A stretch of 52,761 nt of DNA. Origin: a virus. The notes beneath the pieces are model-generated. The model searched no databases. It worked only from the letters and a program-made list of their open reading frames with translations, and was not told the DNA's origin. Position 1 is the first letter of the stretch. Every line of letters begins with the position of its first letter. This document shows positions 30,351 to 37,515 of this stretch, one piece after another. The position numbers and the translations under genes are program-made. The stretch spans positions 1 to 52,761 of IMG/VR virus record IMGVR_UViG_3300014492_000001; one strand, 5' to 3'.

Positions 30351-30807
30351 AGAGAGGAAAGTTACGCGTTTAGTTCAGGTTGAATTAAGCGTAGCAGATC
30401 ACGCGCAACTTCATAAAGACAGTTGTTCCAAGAAAGCCGAGATCCATGATTTGGAAACCGCTTTCAAAGTAAAGCAAGAAGAACATAAAGCAGCCCTCAG
30501 GGGCTTAGAGGCCGAACTTGATTCGATCATCGACAAGCAAAGCGAAAGCAGAGAAGAAGAGTGCATCCAAAAAACCTTCTTCGAAAACAACCTTGTCCAA
30601 GTCTGGCACGGAGATAAGCTCATCGAAGAAAGAGCGCTCACGGCAGAAGAACGGCAAATGCACCTTGGACCAATTCAACACGGGACGGTTGTTGGGGCTG
30701 AAGAAGACACAGCAGAAGTTACTCCAGAAGAGTTTAACGAAGATCTTTCCGAAACAATGAGAGAAGAACGTAAAGCAACGAAAATGAGTTTGGTGGATTT
30801 AAGATAG
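30319..30807 (+). CDS. Hypothetical coiled-coil protein following recT
   Basis: The 162-residue acidic protein has a long helix (about 25-80, KKAEIHDLETAFKVKQEEHK), likely a coiled coil. It overlaps the recT end by 32 bp. Similar small helical proteins sit after recT in other phages, but no function is known to me. RecT partner or DNA-end protection are possible. Confidence 0.6.
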   Translation: MSQQPLELEVEERKVTRLVQVELSVADHAQLHKDSCSKKAEIHDLETAFKVKQEEHKAALRGLEAELDSIIDKQSESREEECIQKTFFENNLVQVWHGDKLIEERALTAEERQMHLGPIQHGTVVGAEEDTAEVTPEEFNEDLSETMREERKATKMSLVDLR

Positions 30808-30838
30808 TTTCGCTGTATCCCCGAAATGCGCGAAACGG

Positions 30839-30897
30839 AAGGTAGGGAATCGGAGCACTGGGTCGTACCCGGAGGTTGACTGACCCTACCTTTTTTT
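30839..30897 (+). terminator. Long stem with U-tract: terminator or regulatory RNA
   Basis: AAGGTAGGG (30839-30847) pairs perfectly with CCCTACCTT (30884-30892), and the T run continues to 30897. The 36-base loop contains GGGTCGTACCC, a small internal hairpin. The next ribosome binding site follows at once (AAAAAGGAG). It may be an attenuator or a structured leader. Confidence 0.6.
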
Positions 30898-30913
30898 AAA
30901 AAGGAGAAATGAA

Positions 30914-31150
30914 ATGGCAAAGTCAAAGTACAAAGTTGGAATGATGATTAACTACGCGGCCAAGGACACCCCCGAAGCCTATGGGAGAGTTACCGGAATT
31001 CTCACAACGAGAGAAGGCTACTACTACCAGGTTTTGGGAGCAGCCACGATGATCGACGAGGGAGACGTCAGAGCAGCTTATCGTCCGATTCATTCCAGAG
31101 CGAAGCGGAAGAAAGTTTCTAAGCCGGTAGAAGAACGGGTTGCACAGTGA
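30914..31150 (+). CDS. Small basic hypothetical protein
   Basis: The 78-residue protein (MAKSKYKVGMMINYAAKDTPEAYGRV) has an SH3-like beta pattern, GRVTGILTTREGYYYQVLGA, and a basic tail (RAKRKKVSK). It follows the 30839 hairpin with a good AAAAAGGAG site. No family recognised. Such small barrels often bind nucleic acid. Confidence 0.6.
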   Translation: MAKSKYKVGMMINYAAKDTPEAYGRVTGILTTREGYYYQVLGAATMIDEGDVRAAYRPIHSRAKRKKVSKPVEERVAQ

Positions 31151-31190
31151 GCACGATGGAACCTGATCTAGTAGAAAGTACGGTTAAGAA

Positions 31191-31562
31191 ATGGGAAGAG
31201 CGTCAAAAGAACAAGCCGGAGTCTATGCTTGCCCAAAACGAGGAAGAAATCGCCGCCCAAAGAAAACGAAACAGGAGCGCGACGATCAGCGCAGCGAAAA
31301 GCTTGTTCTGGAAAGAGCTAGGAAAGGGGTCTGTGCTGCGTGCGGCAAAATTGGCGGTCTTGATCCTGATCACCAAGTTACAAGAGGTGCCGGCGGTGGG
31401 GAGGAGTATTGGAACATTATGCCTTTATGTCGGAAAGAGCATGTACAAAGGCACTCTAAAGGGGTCCTCTGGCTCTCGGAAAAATACCCAGGAGTAAAGG
31501 CTTGGCTAATTCAAAATGGTTGGGAGTTTTGTGATTTACGAAAACGTTGGGTGCATAATTAA
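31191..31562 (+). CDS. HNH nuclease, NinG/YajD-like
   Basis: The 123-residue protein has a basic N-terminus and a clear HNH core: GVCAACGKIGGLDPDHQVTRG, then NIMPLCRKEHVQRHSKG, with zinc cysteines (CAAC...C) and the catalytic DH. Unlike the homing-type HNH proteins here, it resembles recombination or packaging-associated nucleases. A frame from GTG 31147 (MSTMEPDLVESTVKKWEERQ) overlaps it and is probably a short or chance ORF; its 5' 15 codons may be a leader. Confidence 0.75.
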   Translation: MGRASKEQAGVYACPKRGRNRRPKKTKQERDDQRSEKLVLERARKGVCAACGKIGGLDPDHQVTRGAGGGEEYWNIMPLCRKEHVQRHSKGVLWLSEKYPGVKAWLIQNGWEFCDLRKRWVHN

Positions 31563-31642
31563 TGACAATCGAACCGACGACGTTTCTATTCTTAAGGGAT
31601 CTGCTAGCCGCCCTTTGCATTATCGGCCTTTTGAAAATCTAA
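31562..31642 (+). CDS. Tiny membrane peptide (26 aa)
   Basis: ATG 31562 overlaps the HNH stop (TAATG) and encodes MTIEPTTFLFLRDLLAALCI plus IGLLKI. The hydrophobic segment could span a membrane. It directly precedes a lipoprotein gene. It is too short to recognise and could be chance. Confidence 0.35.
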   Translation: MTIEPTTFLFLRDLLAALCIIGLLKI

Positions 31643-31663
31643 AACTAAACAAGGAACCTAAAA

Positions 31664-31825
31664 ATGAAATTACTATCCCTCCTCCCCATAATTCTCCTGG
31701 CAAGCTGCTCGACTCTAACCGTAGTACCGAGTCCTAGCCCCTCAGCTTCACCCCAGGCGAGCGCTTCTCCCTCTCCGAGCACTGCCATGGAGATGGTCAA
31801 CACGGGAACGATTACGAATAAGTGA
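31664..31825 (+). CDS. Small proline/serine-rich lipoprotein (53 aa)
   Basis: The product starts MKLLSLLPIILLASCSTLTV, with lipobox LASC (Cys 15) and a following Ser. The mature chain is P/S/A-rich (PSPSPSASPQASASPSPST). Short proline-rich lipoproteins are typical of Rz1-type outer spanins, and also of superinfection-exclusion lipoproteins such as Llp. No Rz partner is next to it. AAGGAACC precedes ATG. Confidence 0.6.
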   Translation: MKLLSLLPIILLASCSTLTVVPSPSPSASPQASASPSPSTAMEMVNTGTITNK

Positions 31826-31862
31826 CAACCTCAAAACGTAGCTTTAAATAGGAGGAGTTGAA

Positions 31863-32534
31863 ATGCAAGCACAAGAGCTTAAAAATATTTTAGAGAAACA
31901 TCGCAAATGGGTGATGGGCGAGACCGGCGGCGAGAGGGCGGACCTCCGCTCTGCGGACCTCCGCTCTGCGAACCTCCGCTCTGCGAACCTCCGCTCTGCG
32001 GACCTCAGCTATGCGGACCTCAGCTATGCGGACCTCAGCTATGCGAACCTCAGCTCTGCGGACCTCCGCTCTGCGGACCTCCGCTCTGCGGACCTCAGCT
32101 ATGCGAACCTCAGCTCTGCGGACCTCCGCTATGCGAACCTCCGCTCTGCGGACCTCAAAGAAATTAAAGAGGACTTTTTCAAAGTTCTTTCGATTTCTAA
32201 GAATGAGGTGGTTGGACTTTACGATGCTCTGATGCGCGGAAAGATAGATGGCTCTCAGTATCAAGGGGAGTGTGCGTGTCTCGTTGGAACCGTCGCGAAT
32301 ATTAGAAACGAGAAATACGACAACCTTGGAATTGATCTCAGACCCAATTCGGATCGTCTCGCTGAGAGATGGTTCCTCGGAATATCTAAGGGCGACATTC
32401 CAGCGAATAACGAGGTTTCCCGCGTAACCGTGTCTTGGGCAGAAGAGTTTATGACTGAGAATGGCCTGTCTGTTCCTCAGTACAAGCTTATTTCTAATCT
32501 TGAGCGTCTGGAACTTTTCAAAACGCATCTTTAA
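31863..32534 (+). CDS. Pentapeptide-repeat protein
   Basis: The 223-residue product has an N-terminal helix ([19 protein letters not shown]), 15 pentapeptides (residues 26-100; [20 protein letters not shown] types with A(D/N)L), and a C-terminal domain ([20 protein letters not shown]...[12 protein letters not shown]). The repeats form a right-handed beta-helix; some members mimic DNA to inhibit gyrase. N- and C-terminal parts resemble a family seen in many uncultured phages. Strong AGGAGG site. Confidence 0.8.
   Translation: MQAQELKNILEKHRKWVMGETGGERADLRSADLRSANLRSANLRSADLSYADLSYADLSYANLSSADLRSADLRSADLSYANLSSADLRYANLRSADLKEIKEDFFKVLSISKNEVVGLYDALMRGKIDGSQYQGECACLVGTVANIRNEKYDNLGIDLRPNSDRLAERWFLGISKGDIPANNEVSRVTVSWAEEFMTENGLSVPQYKLISNLERLELFKTHL
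31938..32162 (+). repeat. Tandem 15-bp repeats encoding pentapeptides
   Basis: Fifteen near-identical 15-mers (GCGGACCTCCGCTCT and variants with AAC, AGC, TAT) make up the region. Units differ in only one to three bases, so recent expansion or gene conversion is likely. Because the unit has no stop in several frames, long open frames appear on both strands. Confidence 0.95.
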
Positions 32535-32548
32535 ACAGGAGGAGTTGA

Positions 32549-32758
32549 ATGAATAGCGAAATAAAAGCCCAAATATCATTTGGTCCAGAAATAACAATTC
32601 ATCTAATTGGTGGACACAGCCCATACATTTGGGTTGGGAGCGATGAAAATAATGGTTTTATTAGCGACCGCTCTATCAGAAAGCTCAAGCGATTTTGTGA
32701 TCATATTTTGGCCAAGAAGAAAAAGAAAACCTCAAAACGTAACCGGGTAGCGGGATAA
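32549..32758 (+). CDS. Small hypothetical protein
   Basis: The 69-residue protein (MNSEIKAQISFGPEITIHLI...RKLKRFCDHILAKKKKKTSK) has a beta-rich start and a basic end. AGGAGG precedes the ATG; the whole 13-base leader AGGAGGAGTTGAA is the same as that before the pentapeptide gene. No family recognised. Confidence 0.6.
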   Translation: MNSEIKAQISFGPEITIHLIGGHSPYIWVGSDENNGFISDRSIRKLKRFCDHILAKKKKKTSKRNRVAG

Positions 32759-32768
32759 AGGGGAGTTT

Positions 32769-33374
32769 ATGATAGCGGCCTTGTTTGTTCTCAAAAATGG
32801 TCCTTACTTTGGAATTGACCAGGTCGATCCATGGGATGAGGACAGGGATGCTAAAAAATACCGGGGGCCTTTTAAGGTTGTCGCACATCCACCCTGCGAG
32901 CGATGGGGTCGTTACTGGTTTGGGGGGCCTAGCGTTACTATTCGAAAGAAGCTCGGGGATGATAACGGCTGTTTTGAGTTCGCCTTAGCGTGTGTAAGAA
33001 AATATGGCGGCGTTTTAGAGCACCCCGAAGCCTCTCACGCGTTTAAATATTACAAGCTTCCCATCCCGAAATGGAATGGAGGCTGGACTGACCCAGATGA
33101 GTTTGGAGGGCGCGCATGTTGCGTCGCTCAAGGGCACTATGGACACGCAGCTCGCAAGATGACTTGGCTCTATGGCGTAAACATCGACTTTCGTGAACTC
33201 ACATGGGGACCCTCAAAGAACGGCCTTCGTCTAGACGAAGGCTTTCACTCCAAGGAGGAAAGAGCTCGGGCCATAAAGACAGGTGTCTGCCAACGCTTGT
33301 CTGCAAGACAACGTAAACTCACCCCCGAGCAGTTTAGAGATTTGTTGATTGAGCTAGTGAACCCCAAATCGTAA
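32769..33374 (+). CDS. Conserved phage protein with a HPPC motif, unknown function
   Basis: The 201-residue protein has FGIDQVDPWDEDRDAKKYRG, VVAHPPCERWGRYWFGG and EHPEASHAFKYYKLPIPKW. The HPPCxxW string resembles the catalytic-loop proline-cysteine (PPC) of cytosine-5 methylases, but a SAM-binding motif is not seen. Proteins of this type are frequent hypothetical genes in phage early regions. DNA or nucleotide modification is a guess. Confidence 0.65.
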   Translation: MIAALFVLKNGPYFGIDQVDPWDEDRDAKKYRGPFKVVAHPPCERWGRYWFGGPSVTIRKKLGDDNGCFEFALACVRKYGGVLEHPEASHAFKYYKLPIPKWNGGWTDPDEFGGRACCVAQGHYGHAARKMTWLYGVNIDFRELTWGPSKNGLRLDEGFHSKEERARAIKTGVCQRLSARQRKLTPEQFRDLLIELVNPKS

Positions 33375-33392
33375 CGCAAGGAGATTAGTTTT

Positions 33393-33524
33393 ATGAACTG
33401 CAAACACCCCCCTTGTCCCGAAGGATATCTGCAATGGCACTTTTGGGCAGAAGAGATGAGAAAGATGCATAAGCAGCTTAGGTGTGAGGGTTGCGGGCTT
33501 TATTCTATTTGGGTGAGAAGATGA
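33393..33524 (+). CDS. Mini zinc-binding protein (43 aa)
   Basis: MNCKHPPCPEGYLQWHFW and RCEGCGLYSIWVRR give C-x-H-x2-C and C-x2-C pairs that could hold one zinc. AAGGAGA precedes ATG by eight bases, and the stop overlaps the next start (ATGA), supporting a real gene. Confidence 0.55.
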   Translation: MNCKHPPCPEGYLQWHFWAEEMRKMHKQLRCEGCGLYSIWVRR

Positions 33525-33745
33525 AAAGCGCGAGGGTAGTGGCGGAAGCATTAGCAGAGCTATGTAGTTTACTAATGTCTCGGCAAGAGAAGATTGACTC
33601 AATAGAGCGAGTGTTGAACGAGTACGCGGATGCGAAGCTGGATGAACTTGTAAAGCTCGCTGTTATGACAGATCACGCCCATATGAATTATAGCTCGTTT
33701 CTACAGAGTGTTCACGCCCTGAAATCCCCCGCGCCCCAGACCTAA
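33521..33745 (+). CDS. Small helical hypothetical protein
   Basis: From ATG 33521 the product is 74 aa (MKSARVVAEALAELCSLLMS...), helical throughout. The longer frame from 33491 is rejected because this start overlaps the mini-protein stop. No family recognised. Confidence 0.55.
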   Translation: MKSARVVAEALAELCSLLMSRQEKIDSIERVLNEYADAKLDELVKLAVMTDHAHMNYSSFLQSVHALKSPAPQT

Positions 33746-33768
33746 AGTGAAAGAAGGAGAGGAAGAGA

Positions 33769-34011
33769 ATGACCCACGTATTAAAAATTTATTATGAACA
33801 CTATAAAAGAGTTGCTGAAGGCACAAAGACTTTCGAGATTCGAAATAATGATCGCGCCTTTCAGAAGGGCGACCGGGTCCAGCTAAGACCGTATGACCCC
33901 CATGGGGGACAAGACTATTCAGACTGTCTCCCGTTAGATCGAATTATCGGGGATGTTTATCCAATCGATGCCGACAGAGTCGTGTTTAGTCTTCTTGAGG
34001 TTTCCAAATGA
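33769..34011 (+). CDS. DUF3850 / ASCH-like RNA-binding domain protein
   Basis: The 80-residue protein begins HVLKIYYEHYKRVAEGTKTF and continues EIRNNDRAFQKGDRVQLRPYDP, the DUF3850 pattern (h.LK....f..v..G.K.fEiR.nDR.F..GD.l.L.ey). ASCH/PUA-like folds bind RNA or modified bases. Strong ribosome binding site AAGGAGAGG. It overlaps the next gene by 4 bp. Confidence 0.8.
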   Translation: MTHVLKIYYEHYKRVAEGTKTFEIRNNDRAFQKGDRVQLRPYDPHGGQDYSDCLPLDRIIGDVYPIDADRVVFSLLEVSK

Positions 34012-34391
34012 CCCAATCCCGCAGAATGCTGAAGATGAATTTAGAGCTAAAGAAGTCAGGACTATGGCCCATGAGTAAGAAGCTGTCGCCCGAAAGGCTG
34101 CAAGAAATTAGAGAATGGACGGGTAGTTCGAATCAATATTATCAGCAAGAACTCCTTGACCACATCGCGGCTCAGGATGCGGAGATAGAGACTTGGAAAC
34201 AGCGCTCAGTGATAAATGGGAAAGAAGCGTTTAAGTTGCAGGATGAGCGCGACTCCCTCCGAGCTCAGATCGACAAGGCGAAGGGAGCTTTAAAGAAAAT
34301 GGAAAACGAGTTCGTACAAAAACACGATGGTCCTGTGGTTACGAGGCACTATTATGCTCGTGACGTTCTCGCCGAACTGGAGAAGAAATGA
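34008..34391 (+). CDS. Coiled-coil hypothetical protein
   Basis: The 127-residue protein has a helix from about 45 to 105 (DHIAAQDAEIETWKQRSVIN...ERDSLRAQIDKAKGALKKM), probably a coiled coil. An internal ATG (34071; MSKKLSPERLQEIREW) is an alternative start. Proteins with LSPERLQEIRE are frequent in phage early regions, without known function. Confidence 0.6.
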   Translation: MTQSRRMLKMNLELKKSGLWPMSKKLSPERLQEIREWTGSSNQYYQQELLDHIAAQDAEIETWKQRSVINGKEAFKLQDERDSLRAQIDKAKGALKKMENEFVQKHDGPVVTRHYYARDVLAELEKK

Positions 34392-34477
34392 TCATCTTTT
34401 CCTTTTCTTTCCCTTTTCAAACCCAGGTGGAGTTGGATCATACCCACTCGGACGTTCAAACTCATCGTCATCCATAG
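34388..34477 (+). CDS. Possible tiny protein (29 aa)
   Basis: ATG 34388 overlaps the preceding stop (ATGA) and encodes MIIFSFSFPFQTQVELDHTH and a His-rich tail. It fills the gap before the resolvase gene; coding status is uncertain. Confidence 0.3.
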   Translation: MIIFSFSFPFQTQVELDHTHSDVQTHRHP

Positions 34478-34489
34478 AAAGAGGTTAGC

Positions 34490-34951
34490 TTGATTTTATC
34501 GATCGACCCCGGAACCTTTGAAAGCGCTTTCGTCTTATTTGAGAAGGAAGGTACGAGAATCGTAAACTTCGCGAAGGTAAAGAATGAGATCCTCTTGGAA
34601 TCCTTAAGAATACCGAATCTCGATTTAAGTCTGTTGGCTATTGAGACGATGGAGAATCATGGGATGGCGGTGGGTGCCACAACCTACGACACTTGCCGCT
34701 ATATCGGAATGCTTCAGGAAGCCGGAAGACGGGTCCCTCAGCTCTTGATTAAAAGATCTCAGGTGAAGATGCATATCTGCAGAACGATGAAAGCCAAGGA
34801 CCCTAATATTCGCCAGGCACTCATAGACCGCTTCGGCGAGCCAGGGACTAAAAAGAAGCCGGGCAAGCTTTATGGTTTTAGCGGGGACTGCTGGAGCGCC
34901 CTAGCTATTGGATTGACGGCAGTGGAGACGATTACTAATATTCAGGCTTGA
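34490..34951 (+). CDS. RuvC-like Holliday junction resolvase
   Basis: The 153-residue protein has the RuvC/RNase H-like pattern: ILSIDPGTFESAFVLF (D6), LAIETMENHGMAVG (E52), and GFSGDCWSALAIGL (D133), the three acidic metal ligands in the expected order, with HICRTMKAKDPNIRQALIDRF typical of phage RuvC relatives. It starts with TTG 34490 after GAAAGAGG. It would resolve recombination or branched intermediates before packaging, and it is the last early gene. Confidence 0.8.
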   Translation: MILSIDPGTFESAFVLFEKEGTRIVNFAKVKNEILLESLRIPNLDLSLLAIETMENHGMAVGATTYDTCRYIGMLQEAGRRVPQLLIKRSQVKMHICRTMKAKDPNIRQALIDRFGEPGTKKKPGKLYGFSGDCWSALAIGLTAVETITNIQA

Positions 34952-34952
34952 G

Positions 34953-34969
34953 GATTGGGTCATCCAATC
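34953..34969 (+). terminator. Hairpin after the resolvase gene
   Basis: GATTGG and CCAATC form a perfect 6-bp stem with loop GTCAT right after the stop codon. There is no U-tract, so terminator activity is doubtful; it may mark the 3' end of the early transcript. Confidence 0.3.
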
Positions 34970-35050
34970 GGGGTGGGTACCATCTGCCCTTCAACCGGGA
35001 ACTTATCGAGCTAGCAGCTCATTCACATGGATAAGATTGCGGTCTGACAC

Positions 35051-35077
35051 TTGACTGAAGATTAAAGACCGTAATAC
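35051..35077 (+). promoter_or_regulatory. Candidate promoter for the packaging/virion operon
   Basis: TTGACT (35051-35056) matches five of six -35 bases. TAATAC (35072-35077) follows with a 15-bp spacer, which is short. The 135-bp gap between early and virion genes is where a late promoter is expected. Weak evidence. Confidence 0.3.
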
Positions 35078-35086
35078 GCTCACAGT

Positions 35087-35341
35087 ATGACTGAACTCGA
35101 ACTCCCCGAAACCAACCTAGCCCCAGAAACCACCATCCACGATTGCCTAGAAGCAGCCGCAGACTCTAAGAGAACCCCAGGGGCTACTCCCGTGTTCTCA
35201 GTACGCATCCCAGAGGACGTAAAGAAGAAGGCAATGTTTATCTGCGAGCGGAATGTCACAGATCTAGGCTCTTACCTCAGACAATGCACGCTCGCCCTTG
35301 TTGAAGACTACGGCGTCCAAGTCGAACCCGATCAGGTGTAA
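35087..35341 (+). CDS. Ribbon-helix-helix-like small protein
   Basis: The 84-residue protein has an acidic N-terminal tail, then VFSVRIPEDVKKKAMFICER and DLGSYLRQCTLALVEDYG, which fits a beta strand followed by two helices (Arc/MetJ type). As the first gene of the virion operon, before the terminase genes, it may regulate late transcription. The sequence similarity is moderate. Confidence 0.5.
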   Translation: MTELELPETNLAPETTIHDCLEAAADSKRTPGATPVFSVRIPEDVKKKAMFICERNVTDLGSYLRQCTLALVEDYGVQVEPDQV

Positions 35342-35344
35342 TCT

Positions 35345-35854
35345 ATGCCCAGCGAGGGGCCAGATCCAGAAGTGCTCCCACCAGAAGAGGAGCGGCCACA
35401 AACCGAAAAGGAATACCGTCAACAGGGACGGAGACCTAAACAGATCAATAAGGGGGACTTCGAGTCTCTCTGCTCCTATCATATGACTTTGAATGAGGTT
35501 TCTTCGTTCTTTAAGGTTCAGCCAGACACACTGCAGCGATGGTGCGTTAACACCTATGGTCAGACATTCGGTAAGGTTTACATAGAGTTATCTTCATTCG
35601 GTAAGCTCTCGCTAAAACGCAAGATGTGGACGAAGGCATTGGACGGAGACAACATGATGCTCATTTGGCTCTCCAAGAACATGCTTGGGTTTAGTAACGA
35701 GCCAAGGGAGAGCGACGCGGAGAAGAACCCAGCAGTAGTAAATATCATCTGGCAGGACGCACAGCCTCAGATTCCTAAAGACGCATTTTACGATAAGCCC
35801 CAAGTAGACGAAGAAGCCCCTGAAGTTCTCCCGGCTGAAGAGTTCGAGGACTGA
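35345..35854 (+). CDS. Terminase small subunit
   Basis: The 169-residue protein precedes the large terminase with a 1-bp overlap (TGATG). Residues about 35-70 (FESLCSYHMTLNEVSSFFKV...DTLQRWCVNTYG) form an HTH as in TerS proteins (L.ev..ff.v...TL.rWc...yg), followed by an oligomerisation helix and an acidic tail. It recognises the packaging site. Confidence 0.75.
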   Translation: MPSEGPDPEVLPPEEERPQTEKEYRQQGRRPKQINKGDFESLCSYHMTLNEVSSFFKVQPDTLQRWCVNTYGQTFGKVYIELSSFGKLSLKRKMWTKALDGDNMMLIWLSKNMLGFSNEPRESDAEKNPAVVNIIWQDAQPQIPKDAFYDKPQVDEEAPEVLPAEEFED

Positions 35855-37248
35855 TGGACTTAAAGATCATCCCGCTTCAATCCTGGCAGCGGAACGCGAT
35901 TAACAACCCCTACACACACTTTGCCTTTTATGCTGGTGTGAGCTCTGGGAAGACGTTCACCGGCTCCCACTTCGTGATTAAGCACGTCCTAGAGAAACCA
36001 GGCCTCACGGGGATCATCGGGGCGAATAACTACATCCAGCTCAGCACAGCGACTCTCCGGGAGCTGTTCTATTGGCTGAACGAGTATGGCTTCGAGTTCG
36101 TGATTGATAGACAGCCTCCAGCGAGATGGGGAGTGACCCGAGCCTTCAAGGATTACGCGAACATTCTTCTAATTAGATCCCCCTGGACCGGGGCAGTGAC
36201 TACGATCTTTACTCGTGTGATGGCAGACCCGGCCCCTATTCGGGGTATCGAAGCGTCCTGGTACTGGCTTGATGAGGTTCGGGACACCCCTCAAGAAGCT
36301 CACGACGTGGTTCTCTCTCGTCTGCGGGAGTCGGACTATATCAAAGGCCTAGTCACAACCACCACGAATGGCGAGGATTGGTCCTACAAGCGTTTCAAGT
36401 ACAAGGAAGGCTCTAACCTCTACGGGTCCATGCACGTTCGTACAGAGGAAGCCGTGTTCGCTGGGATCATTTCCAGAGAGTTCTATGAAGGGCTCAGACA
36501 ATCCTATTCGGAGCTGATGGTGGCTCAGGAGTTAGATGCGCAGCACGTCAACGTCTACGGGGGTAAAGCTTATTACTCTGCTGGCGGGGAGAACTGTAAA
36601 CCGAGAGCTCCTTGGGGCTTTAAGTACCCAGATCCCAATAGGCCCCTCATCGTGGGGTGTGACTTTAACTTCGACCCAGCTCCTCATGTTTGGGTGGTCG
36701 GACAGATGTCCCAGGACAGGAAGAAGATTCATTGGTTTAAGGAAGTGTCTGGAAACAGGATGAGCACTGTATCTATGACGCTGAAGCTCATAGGTCTCTT
36801 CCCAGGCTTTCACTACAGAGTATTCGGGGATAGGTCGGGTGCGAGAGCAACCACTTCGAACGCTGGAAAGCCAGACTACGACCAGATGGCGATGACATTC
36901 CGGGAGCACGCCTGCTCTTTCACGATCGACCAGGACCAGGGGAACAATCCTTTAGTTAGAAACCGAGTCGAGAACATGAACCGAATGTTTAAGAACGGAC
37001 TCGGGGAAATGAATCAGACCTACGATCCAGAAGGATGTCCTTACCTTCACGGGGACTTAAAGATCGTGGGTTGGAAGCAGAACGTGAACAAGGGACAAGG
37101 TAAGCTCGACTCCTGTGGTGATATGAATAGAACCCACGCTTCGGATGCCGCTGGTTATGCTGTGTGGAAACTCTTCCCCCCAGGCAGTCGCGGTTCGATC
37201 ATCAAAGGCGTTCCCTCTCTCGCATCAACTTTACTTGGACCGAAATAG
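35854..37248 (+). CDS. terL: Terminase large subunit
   Basis: The 464-residue motor has the ATPase motifs AGVSSGKTFTG (Walker A, residues 27-37) and SWYWLDEVRDTPQEA (Walker B with catalytic E), and the nuclease motifs VGCDFNFDPAPHVWVV (first Asp), RVFGDRSGA and THASDAAGYAVW (last Asp). It cuts and pumps the DNA. Within large terminases the WLDE/GDRSG pattern fits headful (pac) or Mu-like groups, but the class cannot be settled by eye. Confidence 0.9.
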   Translation: MDLKIIPLQSWQRNAINNPYTHFAFYAGVSSGKTFTGSHFVIKHVLEKPGLTGIIGANNYIQLSTATLRELFYWLNEYGFEFVIDRQPPARWGVTRAFKDYANILLIRSPWTGAVTTIFTRVMADPAPIRGIEASWYWLDEVRDTPQEAHDVVLSRLRESDYIKGLVTTTTNGEDWSYKRFKYKEGSNLYGSMHVRTEEAVFAGIISREFYEGLRQSYSELMVAQELDAQHVNVYGGKAYYSAGGENCKPRAPWGFKYPDPNRPLIVGCDFNFDPAPHVWVVGQMSQDRKKIHWFKEVSGNRMSTVSMTLKLIGLFPGFHYRVFGDRSGARATTSNAGKPDYDQMAMTFREHACSFTIDQDQGNNPLVRNRVENMNRMFKNGLGEMNQTYDPEGCPYLHGDLKIVGWKQNVNKGQGKLDSCGDMNRTHASDAAGYAVWKLFPPGSRGSIIKGVPSLASTLLGPK

Positions 37249-37299
37249 TTATTGCTCTCTGAATCTTCTCGTGGGACGAATCTCACAGAGGTTCAATGA

Positions 37300-37515
37300 A
37301 TGGACAAGAAAGAGAACAAGAGGGGTGGCTTAGTGATCACCCGATATACGCAACAATCAGTCATGCTTCACACATCCGACGGAATCATAGAAGTCACTGT
37401 CAGCTCGATCATGGGCCGTAAGTGCAGACTTCTCTTCCGATGTGATAAGCGAATCCCAATTCATAGATCAGAAACAGCTACGAAGCCCCAGGACGACAAT
37501 GGACCAGCTAACTGA
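37300..37515 (+). CDS. CsrA/RsmA-like translational regulator
   Basis: The 71-residue protein aligns with CsrA: LVITRYTQQSVMLHTSDG matches MLILTRRxGExLxIG, EVTVSSIMGRKCRLLFRCDK matches [20 protein letters not shown], and IPIHRSE matches VxVHREE. The RNA-binding positions corresponding to L4, R6 and R44 are kept. A three-residue insertion lies in the first loop. CsrA dimers bind GGA in mRNA leaders, so this protein could shift host or phage translation. It is located straight after the large terminase gene. Confidence 0.65.
   Translation: MDKKENKRGGLVITRYTQQSVMLHTSDGIIEVTVSSIMGRKCRLLFRCDKRIPIHRSETATKPQDDNGPAN

Noticed and set aside
31147-31497. Plus-strand frame MSTMEPDLVEST... overlapping the HNH nuclease at 31191
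   Set aside because: The HNH frame has a complete CxxC/DH core; this frame has no motif beyond its first 30 residues and no clear ribosome binding site. It might encode a short leader, but evidence is too thin.
31890-32624. Long open frame on the minus strand across the pentapeptide repeats (244 codons)
   Set aside because: It is the reverse of a 15-bp repeat with no stop in several frames. It has no good ribosome binding site and gives an [10 protein letters not shown] repeat, while the plus frame gives a standard pentapeptide protein with known flanking domains.
34953-35086. tRNA or CRISPR-like element in the gap before the virion operon
   Set aside because: Only short hairpins (GATTGG/CCAATC; GAGCT/AGCTC) are present. 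No cloverleaf, T-loop sequence or spaced repeats were found.
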